Assembly (NCBI GenBank): GCA_963662175.1
Contig: OY759216.1
Span: 55,445,087 to 55,509,086, forward strand
Direction of reading: 5' to 3'
Length of the DNA: 64,000 nucleotides
Source: Aradus depressus
Taxonomy: Eukaryota; Arthropoda; Insecta; Hemiptera; Aradidae
The notes beneath the pieces were generated by a model. The model made no database searches. It was not told the origin of the DNA and saw only the letters and a program-made list of their open reading frames with translations. Shown here one piece after another: positions 22,250-33,125 of this stretch. Every line of letters begins with the position of its first letter. The first letter of the stretch is position 1. The translations under genes and the position numbers were made by a program.

Positions 22250-22450
22250 ATGTTTTCAAGTGGGTGAAGTGAGGTTGGCAGCTCTGTTCAGAATATGAAC
22301 CCCCATCTAAATGTCGTTCAGTTAGATGAACTAGTTCGGTCGTTTCAGCTCATTTAAAAGACCTGGTTCATATATAACGTTGAACAACTACCTACATACA
22401 TATATTTGAACGGGCTAGTTAGTTCATCTCTAATTAAACTTACCGAACGA
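22250..22450. repeat. GTTCA-rich MITE-like sequence
   Basis: Many short direct and inverted GTTCA/TGAAC motifs (GATGAACTAGTTCGGTCG, GGTTCATATATAACG, AGTTAGTTCATCTC). Similar motif density occurs at 31210-31320. Such subterminal repeats are typical of hAT-derived MITEs; ends not defined. Confidence 0.35.
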
Positions 22451-23266
22451 ATTGGGTTATCTTCATACCAGTTTTATTTATTGGCTCACCGAGTGGAACG
22501 AAACATGAGCGGGAAATTTGAATAGGAATATATAAATACGACCTGAACAATTTTAAAAAGATTGTTTATATTCAATTAATGTTATTTTTCTGAAAATTTA
22601 TTGTTGTCACTTACTCAGCCCATTGAGCATTATTCTGAAGCCAGGATTAAATCCGGAATATTTTAGTAGGAAACAAACTTTGTACTCACTGACTACATTT
22701 TAATGCTCCTGACCGAATTCAGATATACAGGGTGTCCCAGCATGGAGGTAAAAAACTTTGAGGTCTTAAAGGAAATTTAATTTTGAACAAAAAATTTCCT
22801 ATAAATATAGGTCCGATTCGGAACCGTTTCAGAAATATTCAACATCTTCCAATTTTTGTACTTAGCACTATTTTTTTGCACAAAATCTCTTATTCCTCCT
22901 TAAGTATGAAAGCTAACACAAATTTAATTATACCATCACAAAGAGCGGTAAATTACCTTTAAAATAAGTTCACTTTATTATTACAATTACAGGAATTTGA
23001 CAGTTTATAGGCAGCATAAACCGAAGGACTGTGTAATTCGGAAATTCTTTGGCAAACTGTAGCTCACGTTTTTTCCAAAAAATGTCCTTATTGTATATCT
23101 TAATTTTTATTTAGAAAACTTGTACATTTAATAAGCTTTCAAACGATAAAACACTATATTACATGACCTTATAGCAATATTATGGGTTTAGTGGAAAAAG
23201 AAGGTAAAAGTAAATGACATGTCTCATTATCCATACAGTGTTTACAATGAATTGAGGATTACTATA

Positions 23267-24588
23267 CAGGGTGCCCAGCATGGAGGTAAAAAACTTTGAG
23301 GTCTTAAAGGAAATTTAATTTTGAACAAAAAATTGTCTATAAACAACATAGGTCCGATTTGAAACCGTTTCAGAAATATTCAACATCTTCCAAATTTTGT
23401 ACTTAGCACTGTTTTTTTGCATAAAATCTCTTATTCCTCCTTAAGTATAAGAGCTAACACAAAGTTGATTATACCATAATATTGAGCGGTAAATTACCTT
23501 TAAAATAAGTTCACTTTATCAGAAAAATTGGTTCAGACATCCATCACATAAGGTATTTCATTCTATACACAATGGAGCTAAACAGCACCTACAGCGGTCG
23601 GTAACTGATTGAACTACTGTTTTCATAACTTTTTGTAGTCGTAACTGCTCGAAGCCCAGTGTAATGCGGTCGCCTTAACGTTATTAGAGTAATGGACAGG
23701 ACAGCCATCTAACTGCATCCACATGTTTTGCCTGGTACGCAATGGTACACCCTCCAACAAGCCAGAGAAGTCGGTTTCAAGAAAGTGGAGAAATGATATG
23801 CCATTAACTCTCTGTGGAAGAAAGTAAGGGCCTATGAGTAATCGGTCCACAATCCCAGCCCAAACATTCACAGAAAACTGTCGCTGGAATGAATATGGTC
23901 GACAGACATGGGGATTTTCAACTGTCCAATGATGACTATTGTGAAAATTAACTGCACCAGTCCTTATGAATTTAGACTCATCTGCCCATTAAATCATCTT
24001 GGTGATCTCGTGAGACATGAACCAGTCACAAAACTTAATTCTTTGTTGACGATCTTCTCAGTCAATTTTTGTACAGGTTTGTCGTGAAATGCGTGTAAAC
24101 CGTTTTTACTTAATAATCTTTGAACGGTCGATTTAGATTCTTTGAGTTCATTGGCAGCCCTTCGTAGACTCGTTCGAGGATTATTTTCGAAATGCTGTAA
24201 AATATGGTCTCGTTCTTTTTTAGGTACCTACTCTAAGAGCCTCTGTCGACCGAGGAGCTAGAAATCCAGTTTCATGAGCTCTATTGTGTATAGAATGAAA
24301 TACCTTATGTGATGGATGTCTGAACCAATTTTCTGATAAAGTGAACTTATTTTAAAGGTAATTTACCGCTCTATATTATGGTATAATTAACTTTGTGTTA
24401 GCTCTTATACTTAAAGAGGAATAAGAGATTTTATGCCAAAACACAAACAGTGCTAAATACAAAATTTGGAAGATGTTGAATATTTCTGAAACGGTTCCAA
24501 ATCGGACCTATGTTAATAGGCAATTTTTTGTTCAAAATTAAATTTCATTTAAGATCTCAAAGTTTTACCTCCATGCTGGGCACCCTGT
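23267..24588 (-). mobile_element. Tc1/mariner-type transposon inserted in the fold-back element
   Basis: 1,322 bp, ends CAGGGTGCCCAGCATGGAGG and its complement, flanked by TA on both sides (23265-23266, 24589-24590). Terminal inverted repeats extend about 310 bp each (to ~23575 and from ~24275). Interior carries a broken transposase on the minus strand. Size and TA duplication fit the superfamily. Confidence 0.85.
23623..24130 (-). pseudogene. broken Tc1/mariner-type transposase
   Basis: Minus-strand translation: RIKFCDWFMSHEITKMI, stop, WADESKFIRTGAVNFHNSHH, WTVENPHVCRP, FSVNVWAGIVDRLLIGPYFL, LEGVPLRTRQNMWMQLDGCP. WADES carries the first catalytic Asp; QLDGCPVHY is the second (the usual His before it is Leu). 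The third acidic motif is absent because the frame ends in the terminal repeat. At least two in-frame stops upstream. Confidence 0.8.
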
Positions 24589-25383
24589 ATAGTAATCCTC
24601 AATTCATTGTAAACACTGTATGGATTATGAGACATGTCATTTACTTTTACCTTCTTTTTCCACTAAAACCATAATATTGCTACACAAGTATAAGGGCCAT
24701 GTAATATAATGTTTTATCGTTTGAAAGCTTATTAAATGCACAAGTTTTATAAATAAAAATTAAGATATACAATAAGGACATTTTTTTGAAAAAACGTGAG
24801 CTACAGTTTGCCAAAGAATTTCCGAATTACACAGTCCTTCGGTTTATGCTGCCTATAAACTGTCAAATTCCTGTAATTGTAATAATAAAGTGAACTTATT
24901 TTAAAGGTAATTTACCGCTCTTTATGATGGTATAATTAAATTTGTGTTAGCTTTCATACTTAAGGAGGAATAAGAGATTTTGTGCAAAAAAATAGTGCTA
25001 AGTACAAAAATTGGAAGATGTTGAATATTTCTGAAACGGTTCCGAATCGGACCTATATTTATAGGAAATTTTTTGTTCAAAATTAAATTTCCTTTAAGAC
25101 CTCAAAGTTTTTTACCTCCATGCTGGGACAACCTGTATACTCAAAAATTATTCATTTTAACATATTAAAACATTACTTAATAATATTGAAATAAGTCTGT
25201 TCCAAACATCCAAGTTGAAGATCGCGGACATATTGTGAAAACTTCGTCTATTACGAATATTTTCTATTACACTAATGACGGGGTTAGAATCAAAATGGTC
25301 TAGGTGAGATTTTTAAAACTTTGAAGAAACTTGCATTAAGTTCCTAACTGATTAAAAAAAAAAATTAAGGCGTAGTCAAAGTC

Positions 25384-26955
25384 CACGCCGCACAGTGGGG
25401 CGAATGTCCAATCTAGGTGGACAAAATTCTGAAACCTTGTATTCTTACTGGAAATGATACGCTGATTACTAATATACCCCATATGACGGTTCACAAATGA
25501 ACCCTTGATTGAGTTTTTGCTGAAATACATCAAAAACCCTCACTTTTCTACCTTCTTTTCAAAATTAAAAGAAGAGGATTCATTGTATCAAAAGCTTTCA
25601 GAAACAAAAACTACAGCCAATGAAATTCCACATCAAATGAGGCTCTGTACAATCAATAACACGCAATTGAACGTTTTTAAACCCAAACGGCAAAAACAAT
25701 TTGAAAAACCGCTAATCATAAGTAGTTTAATATGGCCAGTGGTTCGGTATGTTACTTAATCCTCTGAGCGACTAGATTAGTAAAATTTGCTCAATATTAG
25801 ATGGAGCTGAGACAGATCGATACATTATGGGTGGAAAACAGTAAGATCAAATAATAGACGGAACTTGAAAATAGCACTTTATTTAATTAGATAGTTTACT
25901 CTTTAGTAAATTAAGTTTACTCTTTAATAAATCGTAGAAGAAAATAAAACCAATTTACATGAATAAGAAAAGGAAAAAAACAAGATATGTACAAACTGAT
26001 TGAATTCTGCAGGTACAAAATATGATACAAAAGCCAACTCAGTAAAATATATCTAACGTTAAGTGAATAAATGAACGGGATTCCAGGGAAACATTTTTTC
26101 AATTCTATATTACGAAATTAAACGTTGAGACGTGGTGGGTTGCAGTTGCGACAGCGTAACTACAAAATCAATGTCTTTTTCGTCTAGCCATGATGAATAT
26201 TTTTTGAAAAAAAGATCAGGTCTACGACAACTCGTTTCCCATCTTTCGCTTATTTTTCCCGAATAACGAGCAACAGAGTGTCGTATTCACTTCCCCTTCA
26301 AACTGATCTGTAATTAGAGCTAGAACATATCTCATGAGGCCTTCGTTCCGAGATTTTTTCGGAAACTTGGACCACTCTTCAAAAAACTTGTTCCGGGCAA
26401 TCTTGAGCACTGATTCTGAAAATCAATCATTATTATTGAAAATACGAAGTATAGCAAAAAATAGCAAAAAGATAAAAATGATTATGAAAACTAGAAAGTA
26501 TAACGAAAAAGAAAATGGGTCAATTAGCTTGGGAGCTTTTGGGTAAACATTATTTTTTCTCGTTCAAAATTATGGATGTAACGGATTTTGTAATAAAACA
26601 GTTCAAATATCTCTGTAACTGAACACTACTTACAAGAACCGTGCATATGATTACTTACCTTTCTCTTTAGACTCCATTTCAACTGCCGAATATAGCTCAA
26701 ACAATGATCGAACTGATATTATTGCAGTCAGACTAATAAATCCCCGTCTTATATCCTACTAGAATGACAACACTTGTTCAAACGTGTATACTTCATTTGT
26801 TCCATCTCCATGCAGTATTTATATTCATTATAAGGTAAATATTTACATTTTCGGAGTCACTCACCTTCCGACAACAATGTCTAAGGCGGGAAATCTTAAA
26901 TTTTTGACTTGACTTTTGTCCACCTAAAATGGTCATTCGCCCCACTGTGCGGCGT
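25384..26955. mobile_element. nested TIR element of unassigned superfamily (inner)
   Basis: Ends CACGCCGCACAGTGGGGCGA (25384) and complement CTACGCCGCACAGTGGGGCG (26955) continue with AGGTGGACAAAA on both sides, about 45 bp of inverted repeat. Its ends resemble those of the surrounding element in layout (GGGG, GAAT, AGGTGGACA versus AGGTGAGA), suggesting related families. Interior has a candidate two-exon open frame on the minus strand. Confidence 0.6.
26222..26677 (-). CDS. candidate small spliced ORF inside the nested TIR element
   Basis: complement(join(26222..26415,26659..26677)). ATG at 26677-26675 begins MESKEK, donor GTAAGT at 26658, acceptor TTTTCAG ending 26416, then ESVLKIARNKFFEEWSKFPK and on to GKNKRKMGNELS, stop. 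70 residues. Splice signals are good and the join is in frame, but there is no recognised domain. After the stop another frame continues RRPDLFFKKYSSWLDEKDID, so this may be the N-terminal piece of a longer, frameshifted transposon protein. Confidence 0.3.
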
Positions 26956-26975
26956 AGATCAACATCGGAATAAAA

Positions 26976-27250
26976 TCATTTTTCATTTTCTTTTCGATGC
27001 TGCCGTAGCTCTTGCATTTGCTCGGCACTAGACTTTTCAGGTTTTTTAAATTCCTCTTGAAGCGAGCTTTCCTCTGATTTGCGTTTTCTATCATTTCGCG
27101 CATATTTACGATTCATATGAGACGAAATCTTTAATTTTTTTGCAAATTTCAATTTAATACCGATGTTTACATATATTTCGGCGAATATTTTTATGGTTTC
27201 ACTTTGAGTCCTAGTAGTGCTCCTCAAGCTCTTTACAATGACACTCGAAT
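26976..27250 (-). CDS. unrecognised basic open frame of the outer TIR element
   Basis: Reads NVDSSVIVKSLRSTTRTQSE, FAEIYVNIGIKLKFAKKLKI, then a Lys/Glu-rich segment with KRKSEESSLQEEFKKPEKSS and a stop at 26976-26978. Highly charged C-terminal half could be coiled-coil. No start codon is certain (the upstream frame is open back to a stop near 27256). I do not recognise the family; transposon-encoded by position. Confidence 0.3.
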
Positions 27251-28512
27251 CAACGTTCTATCTAAACGCATTATCACGCTACACTAATTTCTAATTTTAC
27301 ACAACGCTAATTCGCAACAATCATCCGCCGGCGCCCACACTAGCCCGATAACGTCACAGGCAAAACAAACACGTACAGACATGCTCTATCCATTGTGACC
27401 TCAACCGTTGTTATCGCATTATTAGTCTCGTAGTTATTAGTGATTGAAATCTGACGGTATTTTGTAACACAAGAACGTTTGACCGGCTATCACTGTGCTT
27501 AACGAGCAAATAGACGTTTTCACGTCAAAAATCTATAATTTATCAAAACTGGAAATATTTTGTCTTCTGCTTTTATGGTGAAAGTTGCTGTTAGCAACCA
27601 TAAAATTGAATAAACATCTTAATTTCAAGGTCACTATTGATATGTTTAAGTTACTTGTTCATGTCACCAAAATTGTATAAGTGATTTGCCACTAGATCTC
27701 AGCACTGGCTAGGATTTCACTTGTACAACGGTTATGCACTTAACGAAATTTTTAAAAAAATGTCACTTGGACCATTTTGATTCTCACCCCGTCAAATGTA
27801 TACATACACTATCTATTTCGGCATTATACCGTCCTCAGGTTTAGTTACAGGTCAGTCTGACATATTATGGGAAAATTTAGACAAAATAGAAAGATTTTTG
27901 GAAAACGAGGGTATAATATATATATACAGGGTGACTTGCTACTCGTGCGACAAACTTCACCAGTAGATTCTTCAAGATAAAATGAACAAAAAAGTTCATA
28001 TTGACCATGGTCCGATTCTCAACCATTTCGGAATAATTTCGCTTTTTATCGATTTTGAAAGATATCACGACCTGGCGTCGGAAAACCGTGATATCTTTAA
28101 ATCTGAAAATTTCTCCGAAAATCTGATAGCACCGTTGAAATCTACGTTAATTTTTCAATAAGAAAATGACCATGGCAAAATTTTTGGGCACATTTTTTGT
28201 GTTTTATTTCAGCCAGAACAACAACATAAGTGAAAAATTTTGTAAATCGGAAAGTGTTTAAAGTAATCCAGAGTTTCTAATTTTAGTCTCAGAAGGCAGC
28301 AAATTTGAAGAAAAATACCTCATTTAATAACGCTTCTAACGCACTCGTCATTTTTTTATTTGGTGTTTCCAAGACCAAGAAATCGATGACAAAAAGAGAA
28401 AAAATGATGGTTCAAGGATTGTTAATGTTTGAGAGTTTAACATTTTAGATTTGAAAAAAAAAAAAAAAACATAGAAACTCACCAATAATCGTTAAAATTC
28501 ATTTATTTTTAA

Positions 28513-28990
28513 TCATTTTAATTTATGTTCAAATTGGAAGCCGCTCTCCGCAATATACAAACGTGCCCGTTTTCTCATACTCCCAACTGTCACACCAAAA
28601 CTGACAACACGTTGAAGTTTTTCAGCAGCGGCGAAAATCCTTGCTCTCAAATCGTCTATGTTTGTCACTTCAGTGCGATAGACTAGTTCCTTGAGATATC
28701 CCCAGACGAAATAGTCCATAGGGTTAGGATCAGGAGATCTTGGTGGCCATAGAACTGTCCCACCACGGCCGATCCAAGTTTCGAATGTTCGGTTCAAATA
28801 CGCCTGAACTATTCTAGAGGAGTGAGGAGCCGCACTATCGTGCTGAAAAATTATGTTTCTCCTCAATTGTAAAGGAAGGTCCTCCAGCAAGGTGGGCAGC
28901 GTGTTTTGGATACAATTTAAATAAATTGGGCCAGTTAATCTCGCCGGAAAATGTAAGTAGGGACCGATGAGTACATTTCCAATAACTCCC
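28513..28990 (-). pseudogene. mariner-like transposase C-terminal half, left copy
   Basis: NVWAGVIGNVLIGPYLHFPA, LTGPIYLNCIQNTL, LLEDLPLQLRRNIIFQHDSA, WIGRGGTVLWPPRSPDPNPM, DYFVWGYLKELVYRTEV, ending FGVTVGSMRKRARLYIAESG and FQFEHKLK stop. HDSAAPH holds the second catalytic Asp and NPMDYF the third; I count 40 residues between them, close to the DD41D (rosa-like) mariners. No N-terminal DNA-binding half. Confidence 0.8.
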
Positions 28991-29434
28991 GCCCAAACAT
29001 TGATGGGGCCAACTGGCCCAATTTATTTAAATTGTATCCAAAACACGCTGCCCACCTTGCTGGAGGACCTTCCTTTACAATTGAGGAGAAACATAATTTT
29101 TCAGCACGATGGTACGGCTCCTCACTCCTCTAGAATAGTTCAGGCGTATTTGAACCGAACATTCGAAACTTGGATCGGCCGTGGTGGGACAGTTCTATGG
29201 CCACCAAGATCTCTTGATCTTAACCCTATGGACTATTTCGTCTGGGGATATCTCAAGGAACTAGTCTATCGCACTGAAGTGACAAACATAGACGATTTGC
29301 GAGCAAGGCTTTTCGCCGCTGCTGAAAAACTTCGACGTGTTGTCAGTTTTGGTGTGACAGTTGGGAGTATGAGAAAACGGGCACGTTTGTATATTGCGGA
29401 GAGCGGCTTCCAATTTGAACATAAATTAAAATGA
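28967..29434 (+). pseudogene. mariner-like transposase C-terminal half, right copy
   Basis: Mirror copy of the left half: LLEDLPLQLRRNIIFQHDGT, WIGRGGTVLWPPRSLDLNPM, DYFVWGYLKELVYRTEV, same C-terminus FQFEHKLK. A few substitutions differ from the left copy (for example HDGTAPH versus HDSAAPH, SLDLNP versus SPDPNP), so the arms have diverged slightly since the duplication. Its first ~20 residues come from the palindrome junction and are not transposase. Confidence 0.8.
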
Positions 29435-29944
29435 TTAAAAATAAATGAATTTTAACGATTATTGGTGAGTTTCTATGTTTTTTTTTTTTTTTTCAAATCT
29501 AAAATGTTAAACTCTCAAACATTAACAATCCTTGAACCATCATTTTTTCTCTTTTTGTCATCGATTTCTTGGTCTTAGAAACACCAAATAAAAAAATGAC
29601 GAGTGCGTTAGAAGCGTTATTAAATGAGGTATTTTTCCTCAAATTTGCTGCCTTCTGAGACTAAAATTAGAAACTCTGGATTACTTTAAACACTTTCCGA
29701 TTTACAAAATTTTTCACTTATGTTGTTGTTGTGGCTGAAATAAAACACAAAAAATGTGCCCAAAAATTTTGCCATGCACGAGTAGCAAGTCACCCTGTAT
29801 ATATGTAGAAAAATACATGTGATTCAATTATTTAGTTATCCATGTTGACTGGAAAAGAAGGAAGAAAAATATATTTATTCCTGAACGTGTTTATTTAATT
29901 TTCTGTGATGATTAATTATATCCTTGACACAAACATAAATATTT

Positions 29945-30201
29945 AGTTAGTTATTATGACTCTTGCCCGGGCTTTAACTACGAGGTCATATCGCCTACTA
30001 CCAGAGAGCTGTTTAATCACTCTGATGGGCATGAGTCCGACTCCTACTGTGGGAGTCCTAAATTTTACCTACTCTAAATTTTTATACACCTAGAGTAGGG
30101 GTCTTTAACGAGTATCCGACATCATACAGGCTCGGGACCATCACTTAACGTCCCCTCTGAAGGACGGCATGCTTTACCTCCTAGAAAAAATAAACTTAGG
30201 G
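29945..30201 (-). mobile_element. SINE copy
   Basis: TTAGTTATTATGACTCTTGC through TCCCCTCTGAAGGACGGCAT; antisense; head missing. The (TA)n array starts shortly after. Confidence 0.85.
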
Positions 30202-30241
30202 CATATATATTTATAATATGATATAATCAACTCTGAAAATG

Positions 30242-30328
<87 letters not shown>
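30242..30328. repeat. (TA)n microsatellite
   Basis: About 86 bp of uninterrupted TA dinucleotide. It creates a spurious open frame of alternating Ile-Tyr. Confidence 0.98.
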
Positions 30329-30330
<2 letters not shown>

Positions 30331-30541
30331 AAGTTGTGTAGTTTCGTGTTCGGTTAAATATGAATTTGCCTCCAAATTCAGGATTTATTCATTTACATAT
30401 CCATTAGTTATAATCAATTGTTTGGCAATACTTACGGTAGTCGGGTAATAACAATATAATCACAATTAGAAAATCTGGAACAATTTTGACAATATTCAAT
30501 TATTTTACGACTCATTTATTACTTGAAACCGTTTGACAATA

Positions 30542-31121
30542 CAGTGAAACCTCTCCATAGCGGACATCGTCGGGTCTACCGTTTTCGTCCTTTATCGAGA
30601 GGTCTCCCTTATCAAAACATTGTCGTTTTCTAAATTTTTCGAGCCAACCATATGACGCTTTGAAATTTATAATTCCTAAAATTTCGGCGACTTCGGATGC
30701 CTTTTCCTGTATCATACAGCCAGAAACGGAGAGATTTTTAGCTCTTACTCGGCAAAATCATGGCGATCAATTTCAAAACCTTGTAAAAGCCGTTTTCGTT
30801 CCTTCATTTCCATGTTCCTGTCATTTTAGCAAAGTCCATTCCTTTCTTTTAAAACTGTCGCGATCTGCATCTTTTCCACTTTAAACTTTGCCGCTAAGTC
30901 CCTGACGCTGGGCTTTTCTCGATTATAAACTTTAATTACTTCTATTTTATTTTTGAGCGTTAGCCAAGTTCTGTTTTGAGACACGTCCGTTAAGAGAGGG
31001 CCCGTTATCGAGAGGTAAACTAAGCATTGATTTGAGTGGTCTGCTGCCGGGACCATAAACATTTTGTCTGTTAATAGAGTTATTCACTATCGGGAGGTGT
31101 CCGTTAGAAGAGGTTTCACTG
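30542..31121 (-). mobile_element. pogo/Tigger element, internally deleted
   Basis: Ends CAGTGAAACCTCTCCATAGC (30542) and, inverted, CAGTGAAACCTCTTCTAACG (31121), flanked by TA at 30540-30541 and 31122-31123. Minus-strand frames encode the N-terminal part of a pogo transposase: LTLKNKIEVIKVYNREKPSV, RDLAAKFKVEKMQIATVLKE (psq-type helix-turn-helix), then [27 protein letters not shown] (CENP-B-type DNA-binding domain). The DDE catalytic domain is deleted. 580 bp in total. Confidence 0.85.
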
Positions 31122-31209
31122 TAATTGAGAACGAATTTTCACAACAGTTGCAAGAACGACTTGTAACGTTGTATGGTGTCAGACAAGAAGTAAAGACATC
31201 GACAGAGCT

Positions 31210-31320
31210 AGAGCTGGTCTCGAGTGCACACTTCCATTTACTATACCAGTTCGGTTCCGTTCACTTCGATGAATAGTTCAATTGAACCAGTTCGTTCATG
31301 AACGACGCATCTCTATCCCC
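31210..31320. repeat. GTTCA-rich MITE-like sequence
   Basis: Dense TTCGGTTCCGTTCACTTCG, AATAGTTCAATTGAACCAG, TTCGTTCATGAACGACG motifs ending ATCTCTATCCC. Same character as 22250-22450. Directly follows the pogo element. Confidence 0.4.
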
Positions 31321-32860
31321 ATCAAAAATGGTGTGGCTCTTGCCCGGTGAACGTTGTGTGTTGTGTTTCTTCCTCTTTTGAACTAGTTTTTCTCTTTGAT
31401 TTCGAACCGTAAGTAATTTTTAAAAAAATCTTTATTAATCTCTAGAATTAAACAAATATTAGAACCCTTATTACAAAATATATATTTATTCCTCTCACTT
31501 ACATTACGTTAAATGGATTTTAAAATTATGTTTAGATAATAGAGATAAGGGGTTAGTTTTTTTGTTTATTTTTATTTTGTATCACTTTTTAGTGTCGTTA
31601 TCACTTATAAAGTCGGGCAGTGCTGTCATGTCTTGAGTCACTCATTTTTATTTATTTCTAATATAGATTTTTACACTTATTTTTATTTTTGTTAAAGTTT
31701 ATTAAAGTCCTTTTTTGTTTTTGAAAAATATATTTTCTTCTTGTTTTTTTCTTTTATATTTTTTCTGCCGTTTATTATCAAAACTCTATCATCATTAATT
31801 ATCAAAAATATCCCTGTGAACTCTTGTACTTGTTTTTTTAAATATTTACTTTTGTAATTGTCATATTTCGTCAAAATTAAGTTTTTTCGTGAATTTTTGA
31901 AATCATTTTTCAGGAGCGGAAGAACACTTTTTTTTCTATATAATATTCACGAACCTACTCTTCTCCACATTTTTTTCTATAATATTTTTTATTCGTTAGT
32001 GAATTATCAATTTTTTACTGAAAGAAATACACAATTTTTTCGACATTTGCTCCGTTCAGCTTGGGGGAGTAGTGGTATGGATTGTGCCGGACTTAAACCA
32101 CCCCCCAGCATCCCCTTCTCATCTCATCCCTTCTAGCTTAGGAAGCTCTCTCAACGCTACTTCGATTAAATGTTGCGAAAAAAACAAAAAAACGAAAACA
32201 AACTGCGTTGTTCAACGACTAATTATTCTACAATATCTGTTATTTTGTGTTTAATCAGCGATTTAACGAGTGTTCATTACTATCTTAATGATAATAAAAC
32301 TGTTGTTAGTTATTATAATTGAATTTTCATTCTTGATAATGAAATTAGTAATATTTTTCTTTTTGTTTTACTCTTATAAAATTTTGAAAAATGTAATAAT
32401 TTTATTTTGCCCAATATAGTTTTAATTACAATGAATCAATTTAATTTATTATACAATAATATTCCTGTAAATATTATTAATTTCCTAAATGTAATATAGC
32501 AATATTGAGGTATATTTTTACTTATGTAAATTATGTTTACATAATTGCGCTTGCGTTGTTATGACTTTCGTTTGGACGCCGGCATTGAAAAGAAGCGTCG
32601 TTTCAGTTGATTACATAAATGTATCGAATATATATTAGGGTATTTCTTTTTATTTTTCAATAGTATCTATTATGTTAAATTTCTAGTTGTTCGTCTTGGT
32701 TTCCTTATTTCACTTGTCCAACTTTACGGTCAGAAATTTCATTGGTCATTATTATTTGGGGAATACACGTTGTGCGTTGAAGCCACAGAAAAAAAAAAAC
32801 GTTGAAAACAAATTTGGTGACGATACATTCAGTATATCAGCAGTATTGGAATTTTTGAAT
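31321..32860. other. AT-rich intergenic, no gene recognised
   Basis: No family motifs in any frame. A run of 19 C at 32865-32883 follows. Confidence 0.5.
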
Positions 32861-32899
32861 TGTGCCCCCCCCCCCCCCCCCCCTCCTCCTCCTATGGTC

Positions 32900-33125
32900 T
32901 TCCCCTTCCCTTCGTCCGATTTCGCGGAAAATTAATAAGTGCCATGCTTATGGGGTTTTAAATTTACATATGCTTATACATTCATTACAATTGCTGTTAT
33001 TGTGAGTTTTCTGCGTTAAGCCCCCTTTCTTTTATGATTGGGAAATTCCTGTGAAAACTCAACATCGATTTTCTGACCGATTACATAACTTCCTCTATTC
33101 TTCATATAGCTGGATAATTAATTAG
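32900..33125 (+). repeat. dispersed family fragment with CTATNC-TTC-NTATAG end
   Basis: Contains ATGGGGTTTTAAATTTACAT, TTAAGCCCCCTTTC, AAACTCAACATCGATTTTCT and CGATTACATAACTTCCTCTA, then the hairpin-like end TTCATATAGCTGG. Corresponds to the 3' third of the copy at 52090-52725. Confidence 0.6.

Larger units (their letters stand above)
22728..25135. mobile_element. fold-back Tc1/mariner-type element hosting a relative at its centre
   Basis: Outer element with TA-flanked ends CAGGGTGTCCCAGCATGGAG (22728) and its complement (…CTGGGACAACCTG, 25135). The two outer arms (22728-23266 and 24589-25135, ~540 bp each) are inverted copies of each other. If the inner element 23267-24588 is removed, the arms form a near-perfect palindrome whose centre is TATA within GGATTACTATAGTAATCC. 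The outermost ~250 bp are homologous to the inner element's ends. Confidence 0.85.
25276..27794. mobile_element. TIR element of unassigned superfamily (outer)
   Basis: Left end TGACGGGGTTAGAATCAAAA (25276) and right end complement TGACGGGGTGAGAATCAAAA (ending 27794) are inverted repeats; similarity continues for about 60 bp with indels. Encloses the inner TIR element 25384-26955 and a basic open frame at 26976-27250. No clear target duplication found, so superfamily is not assigned. Confidence 0.6.
27927..29797. mobile_element. palindromic mariner-like element with two half-transposases
   Basis: Ends CAGGGTGACTTGCTACTCGT (27927) and its complement (ending 29797) are flanked by TA. Two inverted arms meet near 28960: each carries the same C-terminal half of a transposase, pointing outward. 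The right arm lacks about 210 bp next to its terminus relative to the left arm. Only the C-terminal part of the enzyme survives, so it is non-autonomous. Confidence 0.85.

Noticed and set aside
30239..30448. 69-residue frame with an Ile-Tyr run
   Set aside because: Produced by the (TA)n microsatellite.
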